DNA from: JAAZBA01 sp964461815
GTDB taxonomy: Bacteria > Bacillota > Clostridia > Oscillospirales > QAMX01
Direction: 5' to 3'
DNA length: 64,000 nt
NCBI GenBank assembly: GCA_964461815.1
Contig: CAYWVF010000006.1
Coordinates: 1-64,000 of the forward strand
The stretch's first letter is position 1. Each line of letters begins with the position of its first letter. A program made the translations under genes and the position numbers. Of this stretch, positions 17,650-24,919 are shown one piece after another. The notes below the pieces were generated by a model. The model was not told the origin of the DNA and did no database searches. It worked only from the letters and a program-made list of their open reading frames with translations.

Positions 17650-19118
17650 TTCTGCAACGTTCTCTTTCTATCCTTATTCATCGTTCGCACAGGACGATAC
17701 ACCATAAGCTTCCACGGTGCTCTGTATAACGTGTCCTTCATATCACTTAGACTTGCTGTAACTATATAGCTCATATAAGGTATCCCAAAGCTGTCAAGCT
17801 TGATAAGGTATATCATCGTCACACATATACCGAATGACAATCCGTATATGCCTAAAACAGCCGCCATAAAAATGTAGAAAAGTCTGAGCAGGATCATAGG
17901 CCCTTTCATCTTCGGTATCATCAGCCCTGTAAGCCCGGCGAGAGCAACTACTATCACTACTGGAGCGCTCACTATCTTTGCATCAACTGCCGCCTGTCCT
18001 ATTACCACGCCTCCGACAGTGCTCAGTGCATCTCCTATGCTGTTTGGCATCATGACTCCCGCTTCTCTGAGCAGCTCATATGCCAGCATCATCAGAAGGA
18101 TCTCCAAAAGTGTCGAAAACGGCACTCCCTCTCTGGCAGAGGCTATGCTCATCAGAAGATTTATCGGCAATATCTCATGATGATACATGATGATCGCAAC
18201 ATACAGCGCCGGAGAGGATATAGTCAGCGCAAAGCCTATAATACGAAGTATTCTCGTTATACTTCCGTAAAAAAAATTTACGTAGTAATCATTACCCGAC
18301 TGAAAATATTCCAAAAACAAAAACGGTACCGTTAAAACCGTCGGCGTTCCATCCAAAAGGATCAAAACCTTTCCCTCCAACAGCTTTGCTACCGCTATAT
18401 CCGGCTTTTCCGTTGAGCCAATAGTTTTAAAAGGAGAGTATCTGCTGTCACTTATAAGCTCCTCCAAATAATTCGTATCAAGTGCGGCATCTATATTTAT
18501 ATCCTTTAGCCTTTTATATACTTTTCTCAGCACCTCACGATTCACCAGTCCGTCAAGGTAGCATACCGCATACCTTTGCATCGACCGTTGCCCGACAACA
18601 TGCATATCAAACTTTAGATCGGGTGTATACAGCTTACGTCTTATCAGTGACGTGTTCGTCATTATCGATTCCGTAAAGCCCTCTCTCGGACCTCGTACAA
18701 GCTTTTCACCCTCCGGCTCCTGCACACCACGCATCTTGTAGCCCTTAGTTGATGCTACAACAATAGAGGTGCTGCCCTCGACAAATATCAGCGTATCACC
18801 ATACAGCATGCTCTGTATCGCCTGCGAAAGCTCAGATACGACACTCACCTCATCTATCGTAATTATCTCAAATGCAACTCGCTCTATGCCTATATCGGGC
18901 TCGTCGCATTGCTTCAGCGGATAAACTATATTTTCGCTTATCAATGTCTGATTTATCATTCCGTCGCAAAAGCATATACAAAACCTACGTTTTCCGTCAC
19001 CTGATATTATCGATCTGAGCTTAAACGTGTCATCCTTTGAAAATATATCCTTTAATATCTTTTCCGTTTCCTCTATCGTACCGTCAAATTCTATTTTCTT
19101 TATATCGTCGATCCGCAT
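17646..19118 (-). CDS. gerAA: Spore germination protein GerAA
   Basis: A 490-residue GerA-family subunit: a soluble N-terminal domain (about 1-285) and a C-terminal membrane domain with four to six helices (about 290-470). Family hallmarks are VEGSTSIVVASTKGYKMRGV and EPEGEKLVRGPREGFTE, then SIASAREGVPFSTLLEILLM and MPNSIGDALSTVGGVVIGQ. Recent work on the family shows GerAA oligomerises into a ligand-gated ion channel. The start is chosen at 19118 because AGGAGG lies 6 bases upstream; longer in-frame extensions have no site. First gene of the operon, transcribed away from the DUF4870 gene. Confidence 0.9.
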   Translation of the reverse strand: MRIDDIKKIEFDGTIEETEKILKDIFSKDDTFKLRSIISGDGKRRFCICFCDGMINQTLISENIVYPLKQCDEPDIGIERVAFEIITIDEVSVVSELSQAIQSMLYGDTLIFVEGSTSIVVASTKGYKMRGVQEPEGEKLVRGPREGFTESIMTNTSLIRRKLYTPDLKFDMHVVGQRSMQRYAVCYLDGLVNREVLRKVYKRLKDINIDAALDTNYLEELISDSRYSPFKTIGSTEKPDIAVAKLLEGKVLILLDGTPTVLTVPFLFLEYFQSGNDYYVNFFYGSITRILRIIGFALTISSPALYVAIIMYHHEILPINLLMSIASAREGVPFSTLLEILLMMLAYELLREAGVMMPNSIGDALSTVGGVVIGQAAVDAKIVSAPVVIVVALAGLTGLMIPKMKGPMILLRLFYIFMAAVLGIYGLSFGICVTMIYLIKLDSFGIPYMSYIVTASLSDMKDTLYRAPWKLMVYRPVRTMNKDRKRTLQK

Positions 19119-19203
19119 ATTCATCCTCCTTTTAGAATATTCTCTGCTTTTTTCGCTTATTAATTCCATTTTAAAAAAATATCCGTAAATTCCGTTAAAG
19201 GTC

Positions 19204-19232
19204 TTTACGAATAATGTAAAAAATGGTATAAT
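19204..19232 (+). promoter_or_regulatory. Promoter of the small membrane protein gene, extended -10
   Basis: TTTACG (19204-19209), 17-bp spacer, TATAAT (19227-19232) with TGG before it, 33 bases upstream of the ATG. Confidence 0.65.
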
Positions 19233-19264
19233 CATGTCATAAGCTATATAAGGAGGTCGTACAA

Positions 19265-19588
19265 ATGGCTGATAACTTCAATAATCAATTTGATCCGCAG
19301 GACATACAGGAAAACAAAACAATATCGATTCTCGCATATCTTATCTTCTTCCTGCCGCTGTTGGCAGCGCCTCAGTCAAAATTTGGGCGTTTTCATTCCA
19401 ATCAGGGACTTTTGGTGTTCCTTATTTACATCGTATCGGTCGCAGTTGGAAAATTGCCTCTGATAGGCTTTATAGGTGCTATTTTCAGCTTGATCGCTCT
19501 CGTATTTATGATACTCGGCATGGTCAACGCAAGTAAAGGTCTCGCAAAAGAGCTTCCTATCATCGGAAACATCAGCATAATCAAATAA
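19265..19588 (+). CDS. Small DUF4870-like membrane protein
   Basis: A 107-residue protein with a polar N-terminus (1-20), then three hydrophobic segments (about 21-36, 48-62 and 66-88). The FHSNQGLLVFLIYIVSV stretch resembles the FHxxQ core of DUF4870/Tic20-like proteins. No enzymatic residues are visible and the role is unknown. A strong AAGGAGG lies 8 bases before the ATG, with a near-consensus promoter and a terminator, so it is a highly expressible single gene, back to back with the gerA operon. Confidence 0.75.
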   Translation: MADNFNNQFDPQDIQENKTISILAYLIFFLPLLAAPQSKFGRFHSNQGLLVFLIYIVSVAVGKLPLIGFIGAIFSLIALVFMILGMVNASKGLAKELPIIGNISIIK

Positions 19589-19592
19589 AACG

Positions 19593-19628
19593 AAACGCCT
19601 TATGCAATATAAACTGCATAAGGCGTTT
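19593..19628. terminator. Bidirectional terminator
   Basis: A 14-bp stem (19593-19606 with 19615-19628) with an 8-base loop between convergent genes (DUF4870-like and apgM). Confidence 0.85.
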
Positions 19629-19632
19629 TGCT

Positions 19633-20853
19633 TTACTTTGAAAGGAACTTCTTCATAAGAGTACAGCCCTCATCGATATATCTGCCTGTTTTCTCACACT
19701 CGGCCTCCGTATAGCATGAAACTCCTGTCTTTTTCGACGTGCTATCGTAAAATACATACGGAACAGGATCATCTGTGTGTGTACGAAGTGCCAACGGAGT
19801 CGGATGATCCGGCAGCACCAAAGCACGTACATCTTCACCTGCTGCCTCAAGCCCCTTTATCACAGGGCCTACGATCTTCTCATCTATAAGCTCAATGCTG
19901 TGGATCTTATTCTCATACTCCTGTCGATGTCCGCATTCATCCGGCGCTTCAACGTGTATATATGCGAAATCCTGACCCGATAATAATGCAGAAAGTGCAG
20001 CCTCTGCCTTGCCCTCAAAATTCGTATCGATATTTCCCGTAACTCCTGCGACCTCCGCCACATTGAGTCCTGCACATTTGCCTATACCCTTTATCAAATC
20101 AACCGCTGATACTACTGTACCTGTCACTCCGTAAAGGTCGTGGAATGATTCCAGCTCAGGTCTTGTACCCTCTCCCCAAAGCCATATTGAATTTGCCGGC
20201 TTAAGGCCACGTTCACGACGACGTACATTTACAGGATGATCCTTAAGGAGCTCGTAGCTTGCTTTCATAAGGCTCGTAAACATCACGCCCTCACCGCTGC
20301 TTATGAGATGCTCACCTATACGCTGTGTCAATATATCATGCGGAGGTGTGAATGGGAAGCCTGTATGCCCTTTATCCCATACAAGGCAATGTCTGTAGCT
20401 TATACCCGTATAGAGCTTCATATTCTCAAGTGCAAGATGCTCATTCAGATACTTTATCAATATGTCTGCTTCACGTGTCGATATTTCATCCGAGGAATAA
20501 TCCAACATGATTTTGTCCTCATATGCTTCATCCTCAGACAAAGATACAAGATTACAACGCATCGTAACATCAGTTGACTTAAGCTCTATCCCCATGCTTA
20601 CAGCCTCCAGCGGAGAACGTCCTGTATAGCATTTTCTTATATCATATCCCATAACCGACAGATTCGCTGTGTCGCTTCCCTTAGGCATACCTGTAGGTAT
20701 CGTCTTTACCATACCGCATTCTCCCATTGAAGCAAGTCTGTCAATATTCGGTTTCTTTGCCAATTCCAACGGTGTCTTACCACCAAGCATATCATTAGGA
20801 CGATCGGCCATACCATCGCCGAGAAATACTACATATTTCATTTTCTTAACCAT
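19633..20853 (-). CDS. apgM: ApgM-type cofactor-independent phosphoglycerate mutase / possible homoserine kinase
   Basis: A 406-residue member of the alkaline phosphatase superfamily. Visible metal-site elements are FLGDGMADRP at the N-terminus, PKGSDTANLSVMGYD, HVEAPDECGHR near residue 300, and LPDHPTPLALRTHTDDPVP near 350. Archaeal homologues interconvert 2- and 3-phosphoglycerate, but many bacterial ones are proposed to be homoserine kinases in threonine synthesis. The metA gene elsewhere in the window uses homoserine but does not decide this. The start has only a weak upstream site (AGAAAGA); the ATG four codons later is also possible. Confidence 0.85.
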   Translation of the reverse strand: MVKKMKYVVFLGDGMADRPNDMLGGKTPLELAKKPNIDRLASMGECGMVKTIPTGMPKGSDTANLSVMGYDIRKCYTGRSPLEAVSMGIELKSTDVTMRCNLVSLSEDEAYEDKIMLDYSSDEISTREADILIKYLNEHLALENMKLYTGISYRHCLVWDKGHTGFPFTPPHDILTQRIGEHLISSGEGVMFTSLMKASYELLKDHPVNVRRRERGLKPANSIWLWGEGTRPELESFHDLYGVTGTVVSAVDLIKGIGKCAGLNVAEVAGVTGNIDTNFEGKAEAALSALLSGQDFAYIHVEAPDECGHRQEYENKIHSIELIDEKIVGPVIKGLEAAGEDVRALVLPDHPTPLALRTHTDDPVPYVFYDSTSKKTGVSCYTEAECEKTGRYIDEGCTLMKKFLSK

Positions 20854-20959
20854 TCTTTCTACTATATATTACCATGTAGTCCTTACTATGCGTACTATTA
20901 TACACCAGTCGTGGACAAATGTCAATACAACATATATAATAACGTTTATCATCTTTACG

Positions 20960-20989
20960 GTATAGCATATAGTTCATGTTACCATAAAA
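20960..20989 (+). promoter_or_regulatory. Possible sigma-F/sigma-G promoter of sigG
   Basis: GTATA (20960-20964), 18-bp spacer and CATAAAA (20983-20989) resemble the forespore consensus (GHATR and CATNHTA). The predicted leader would be about 97 bases. The match is partial, so this is tentative. Confidence 0.3.
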
Positions 20990-21046
20990 TGCAGACTCCG
21001 CATTATAAAACTTACCTGTGTAGTATTAAACAACTTCCTCAGGGAA

Positions 21047-21066
21047 TAATGAGATTATCCTCATTA
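21047..21066 (+). promoter_or_regulatory. Stem-loop in the sigG leader
   Basis: A 7-bp perfect stem (21047-21053 with 21060-21066) and 6-base loop ends 13 bases before the GGAGG of sigG. It could dampen ribosome access together with the GTG start. Confidence 0.45.
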
Positions 21067-21093
21067 AAGTCCTTTCGTGGAGGTAAAACGATA

Positions 21094-21864
21094 GTGATCG
21101 GTAAAGTTGAAATCACCGGAGTAAATACATCAAAGCTAAAGGTATTGTCAAATGATGAAATAATGCGACTTCTCGGCGAATATCAATCCGGAAGCATCGA
21201 TGCTCGTGAGGAGCTGATATCCGGCAATCTCAGGTTGGTATTAAGTGTGATCCAAAGATTTCTTGGGAGAGGTGAATCCGTAGACGACTTGTTTCAGGTA
21301 GGCTGTATAGGACTTATAAAAGCGATAGACCACTTCAATATGATGTTTGAGGTACGCTTTTCGACGTATGCAGTACCGATGATAATAGGTGAGATCAGGC
21401 GATATCTGCGTGACAACAGCACCATACGGATAAGCCGTTCGATGCGAGATACCGCATACAAAGCAATGCAGGCCAAGGAGCAGTTTGTGAATGAGCATTC
21501 ACGTGAACCGACTATGGATGAGCTTGCAAAGCTCGTAGACGTCGAACGTGAGGAGCTTGTATTTGCACTCGATGCTATAATAGAGCCTGTGTCGCTATAC
21601 GAGCCACTGTATTCCGACGGTAATGATGCGGTATGTGTGATGGATCAGGTGCGAGACACAAAGATGAGCGATGAAAACTGGGTCGAGCACATTGCACTCA
21701 GAGATGCAATATCAGCCCTGACAGAGCGTGAAAAGCATATACTCTCTTTGAGATTTTTCGAGGGAAGAACACAAATGGAGGTAGCCGAAAGCATTGGAAT
21801 AAGCCAGGCGCAGGTCAGCAGACTTGAAAAGAGCGCACTTACACGTATCAAAAAGCAGCTGTAA
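21094..21864 (+). CDS. sigG: RNA polymerase sporulation sigma factor sigma-G
   Basis: Late forespore sigma factor, 256 residues. It aligns with Bacillus SigG along its length: KVEITGVNTSKLKVL at the N-terminus, NLRLVLSVIQRF and DDLFQVGCIGLIKAIDHF in region 2, FSTYAVPMIIGEIRRYLRDN (the -10 recognition helix), and the region 4 helix-turn-helix QMEVAESIGISQAQVSRLEK. A GTG start at 21094 is chosen: GGAGG stands 10 bases upstream and the N-terminus then matches known SigG; in-frame ATGs further up would add unrelated residues. Unlike many Clostridia it is not next to sigE, which lies 7 kb away. Confidence 0.95.
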   Translation: MIGKVEITGVNTSKLKVLSNDEIMRLLGEYQSGSIDAREELISGNLRLVLSVIQRFLGRGESVDDLFQVGCIGLIKAIDHFNMMFEVRFSTYAVPMIIGEIRRYLRDNSTIRISRSMRDTAYKAMQAKEQFVNEHSREPTMDELAKLVDVEREELVFALDAIIEPVSLYEPLYSDGNDAVCVMDQVRDTKMSDENWVEHIALRDAISALTEREKHILSLRFFEGRTQMEVAESIGISQAQVSRLEKSALTRIKKQL

Positions 21865-21871
21865 TAAAAAA

Positions 21872-21900
21872 ATGCAGCCGAAAAAGCTTTTCGGCTGCAT
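21872..21900 (-). terminator. Terminator shared by sigG and the AraC gene
   Basis: A 13-bp perfect stem (21872-21884 with 21888-21900) and 3-base loop. The leftward side has a long U-tract, so it is strongest for the araC-type gene; it can also stop sigG transcripts. Confidence 0.85.
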
Positions 21901-21902
21901 AA

Positions 21903-22712
21903 TCATTCGCATTTTTTCGATTTAACATATGAGCTCGGAGACATCCCTATCTGCTGCTTAAACACCTTGGAAAAATATTGCGGATCCGTATATCCGCAGC
22001 ATGCAGCAATATCGCAAACGCTTGTAAAGCCCTGCCTTATCAGCGTACATGCGTTCTGGATACGGATAATATTCAAATATTCGGATATCCCAATACCTAT
22101 ATCTCTTTTAAATACCGTCGATACATACTTTTTATTATATGCTATTTCTGCACTTATGCTGTCAAGTGACAGATCGGCATTTGAATAATTATCGTCAATA
22201 TATTTTTTGATCGTGAGTGCGACATTGTTTGATCTGCTTTTGCTGTCCGCAGGAATATACCTGTTTCCGAGGAATGAGAATGTGTACAGCAAAATGCTCT
22301 CACTTATAAGATCTGTCAGCTCCGGATTTATACTGAAGCCGTTTTGCCAAAACGCCTCCATATCTCCACAATCGGAGAAAATAAAATTATGTGCCGATAT
22401 TTTCAGCTTTTCCATTATCATATTTGCTCTTGAACCCAAAAAGCTTATATACATATATGAAAAGTCACTGCCGGATTCTATACAAAACGGTACAGCCGGA
22501 AACGTAAAGAAAACATCTCCCCTATGAAGCTCATTTACCTGCCCCATAGTATGTATAGCCCCATTTCCGCTGCACACATAGTATACCTTGTATACAGATT
22601 GAGCCATTAAAGAAGTATATACCTGTTTCTTCGTCTCTAAAACAAAATTGATAGTATGTATCGAATGATAATCCTTATGATATGGAACAAACAGGCAAAT
22701 GTTTTCATCCAT
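21903..22712 (-). CDS. AraC-family transcriptional regulator
   Basis: A 269-residue regulator with an N-terminal cupin-like sensor (about 1-150; NELHRGDVFFTFPAVPFCIE fits the effector-binding barrel) and a C-terminal double HTH (about 170-269; SLDSISAEIAYNKKYVSTVFKRDIG and VCDIAACCGYTDPQYFSKVFKQQIGMSPSSY). It is divergent from the Gfo/Idh oxidoreductase with about 150 bases between, so it probably controls that gene in response to a sugar or its derivative. The start at 22712 has GGAGG 8 bases away. Confidence 0.9.
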   Translation of the reverse strand: MDENICLFVPYHKDYHSIHTINFVLETKKQVYTSLMAQSVYKVYYVCSGNGAIHTMGQVNELHRGDVFFTFPAVPFCIESGSDFSYMYISFLGSRANMIMEKLKISAHNFIFSDCGDMEAFWQNGFSINPELTDLISESILLYTFSFLGNRYIPADSKSRSNNVALTIKKYIDDNYSNADLSLDSISAEIAYNKKYVSTVFKRDIGIGISEYLNIIRIQNACTLIRQGFTSVCDIAACCGYTDPQYFSKVFKQQIGMSPSSYVKSKKCE

Positions 22713-22805
22713 AAAATCACCCTCCAGCATTATCAGTATATCACAAGGTCATATCAAAATCAAGAATCGTCAAACCATTTTACTTATATATATGGACATA
22801 ATCCA

Positions 22806-22834
22806 TTGGATCATGTATGAATATATGGTACACT
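22806..22834 (+). promoter_or_regulatory. Promoter of the Gfo/Idh gene
   Basis: TTGGAT (22806-22811), 17-bp spacer, TACACT (22829-22834) with TGG before it. The weak -10 would suit activation by the divergent AraC-type protein. Confidence 0.5.
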
Positions 22835-22863
22835 GTTTTTAAATCAGAATGGAGGCAATTTTT

Positions 22864-24165
22864 ATGAAAAAGGTAAGAATAGGTGTTCTCGGCGCATACC
22901 GTGGTTCAAGCATGATAAACTATTGCAAACGCTCTGACAATGCACAGATCGTTGCGATATGTGACAAATCTCCCGAAGCATTAGATGCTCAGCGGGAAAA
23001 CGCAGACGGTCTCGACATCACGTTCTATGACAATTTCAACGACTTTATCAAGCACGATATGGATGCCGTCGTTCTTGCAAACTACGCAAACGAGCATGCG
23101 CCGTTTGCGATCAAAGCAATGAAGCTCGGCAAGCATGTTTTCTCGGAGGTTCTCCCCGTTCAGACCATGAAAGAGGCTGTTGAGCTCATAGAAGCAGTTG
23201 AGGAGACCGGCTGTATCTATGCATATGGAGAAAACTATTGCTATATGCCTGCACCGTACGAGATGAAAAAGCTGTATAAAGAGGGACGAATAGGCGAATT
23301 CGAATACGGTGAATGCGAATACATACATAATTGTGAGCCGATCTGGCCAAGCATTACCTATGGTGAGCGCGATCATTGGCGAAACAATATGTATTCGACC
23401 TTCTACTGCACACACTCTCTCGGCCCGATCATCCACATGACGGGACTCCGTCCGGTATCTGTGATCGGAATAGAGGGTACTAAGACTGAGCGTAATCTTC
23501 GCAGAGGCTCAAAATGTGGTGCTTTCGGCATTGAGATGGTAACGCTCGAAAACGGCGGTATTATCAAGAGCATCCACGGCGGATTATATAAGAATTCAAT
23601 ATGGTACTGTGCCTACGGCTCCAAGGGAAAAATGGAATGCGGCAGAGAGGATGCCAATGACGGACATATAAACAAGATCTATGTAAACTATGATGAATAT
23701 TCCGGTGGATATGATACGTCCAAGCTTGAGAGCTATGAACCTGTACATGCTACAGATAAAACAAAGGGCTTTGGGCACGGAGGCTCGGACTTCTATTCGA
23801 TGTACAATTTTGTTGAAAAGATCAAGGGCAACCCGGATGCCGATATAATAGATGTTTACGAAGCTCTCAACATGAGTCTTCCCGGCATGTTTGCATTCCG
23901 CTCGATACTTGACAACTCCGTTTCCAAGGATATACCCGATCTCAGAAATAAACAGGAGCGTGACAAGTGGAGAAATGATACAGCCTGCACCGATCCGAAT
24001 GTAGCCGGAGAGATGCTTCTTCCCACATCTTCAAAGGGTACGCCGGATATAGACGACGGAGTTTATGAGCACATTCGAGAATTATGGCGTGCAGAATGTG
24101 AGAAAAAGTCCGAGAATTATAGATCTGCGGCATTTAACCAGGGCTCCGAAAAGAATAACAACTAA
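22864..24165 (+). CDS. Gfo/Idh/MocA-family oxidoreductase
   Basis: A 433-residue NAD(P)-dependent dehydrogenase of the glucose-fructose oxidoreductase/inositol dehydrogenase superfamily. The Rossmann fold starts RIGVLGAYRGSSM; the catalytic-lysine region reads GKHVFSEVLP (EKP in many members), and the C-terminal sheet domain follows (about 130-380), including YCTHSLGPIIHMTG. GGAGG lies 9 bases before the ATG at 22864. Its regulator is encoded divergently. The substrate, probably a carbohydrate or polyol, cannot be read from sequence. The EVLP variant in place of EKP is worth noting. Confidence 0.85.
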   Translation: MKKVRIGVLGAYRGSSMINYCKRSDNAQIVAICDKSPEALDAQRENADGLDITFYDNFNDFIKHDMDAVVLANYANEHAPFAIKAMKLGKHVFSEVLPVQTMKEAVELIEAVEETGCIYAYGENYCYMPAPYEMKKLYKEGRIGEFEYGECEYIHNCEPIWPSITYGERDHWRNNMYSTFYCTHSLGPIIHMTGLRPVSVIGIEGTKTERNLRRGSKCGAFGIEMVTLENGGIIKSIHGGLYKNSIWYCAYGSKGKMECGREDANDGHINKIYVNYDEYSGGYDTSKLESYEPVHATDKTKGFGHGGSDFYSMYNFVEKIKGNPDADIIDVYEALNMSLPGMFAFRSILDNSVSKDIPDLRNKQERDKWRNDTACTDPNVAGEMLLPTSSKGTPDIDDGVYEHIRELWRAECEKKSENYRSAAFNQGSEKNNN

Positions 24166-24193
24166 GCTTCGTAGGATCGATATTTCGGTAAAA

Positions 24194-24910
24194 TTATAAT
24201 AATGAGAACACTGAGCCGAGCTTGTCATTTATAACAAGGTCGGCTTTGCTGTCGTAGTGCGTAGGAGAAAGGTTGATCAATGCCAACACGCTGCCGTTAA
24301 AATACTGTATCAGAGAAGCCGCAGGATACACTCCGAGTGATGTACCTCCGACTATCAGCATATCACAGCTTGAAATAGCTTCTACAGAGCGTTCTATCGT
24401 TTGAGTATCCAGACTTTCTTCATAAAGCACCACATCCGGCTTTATAATACCTCCACAGCTGCATCTTGGCACGCCATCGAAGCTTTTGATATAGTCAGGA
24501 TCGTAGGCTTTTTTGCATCTTACGCAGTAGTTGCGATGGATCGAGCCGTGAAGCTCATATACATTCCTGCTTCCGGCAGCTTGATGCAGGCCGTCAATAT
24601 TTTGAGTGACGATAGCAGTAAGCTTTCCTATTTTTTCAAGCTCCGCAAGCTTAATATGTGTGATATTCGGTTTTACACCTGTTACGATCATTTTATCACG
24701 GTAGAATTTATAAAATTCGTCGGGATTCTGTTCCCAAAATGTGTGACTCAGGATCGTTTCGGGAGGATAATCATATTTTTGATTATACAGACCATCCACA
24801 CTGCGAAAATCCGGTATACCGCTTTCGGTAGACACACCTGCACCGCCGAAGAATACTATACTTTTACTTGAATTCACTGCATCAAGAAAATCTCTGTATT
24901 TTTTATTCAT
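24194..24910 (-). CDS. cobB: Sir2-family NAD-dependent protein deacylase
   Basis: A 238-residue sirtuin removing acetyl or longer acyl groups from lysines, consuming NAD. Residues 22-27 give GGAGVS, then GIPDFRS, TQNIDGLH, the catalytic histidine in ELHGSIH, the zinc cysteines CVRC and CSC (CxxC...CxC), and VGGTSLGVYPA. These make a complete active site. GAGGAG sits 5 bases before the ATG. It is the last gene of an asparaginase-GTPase-sirtuin operon, 9 bases after the GTPase. Targets are unknown. Confidence 0.93.
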   Translation of the reverse strand: MNKKYRDFLDAVNSSKSIVFFGGAGVSTESGIPDFRSVDGLYNQKYDYPPETILSHTFWEQNPDEFYKFYRDKMIVTGVKPNITHIKLAELEKIGKLTAIVTQNIDGLHQAAGSRNVYELHGSIHRNYCVRCKKAYDPDYIKSFDGVPRCSCGGIIKPDVVLYEESLDTQTIERSVEAISSCDMLIVGGTSLGVYPAASLIQYFNGSVLALINLSPTHYDSKADLVINDKLGSVFSLL

Positions 24911-24919
24911 TTATACTCC

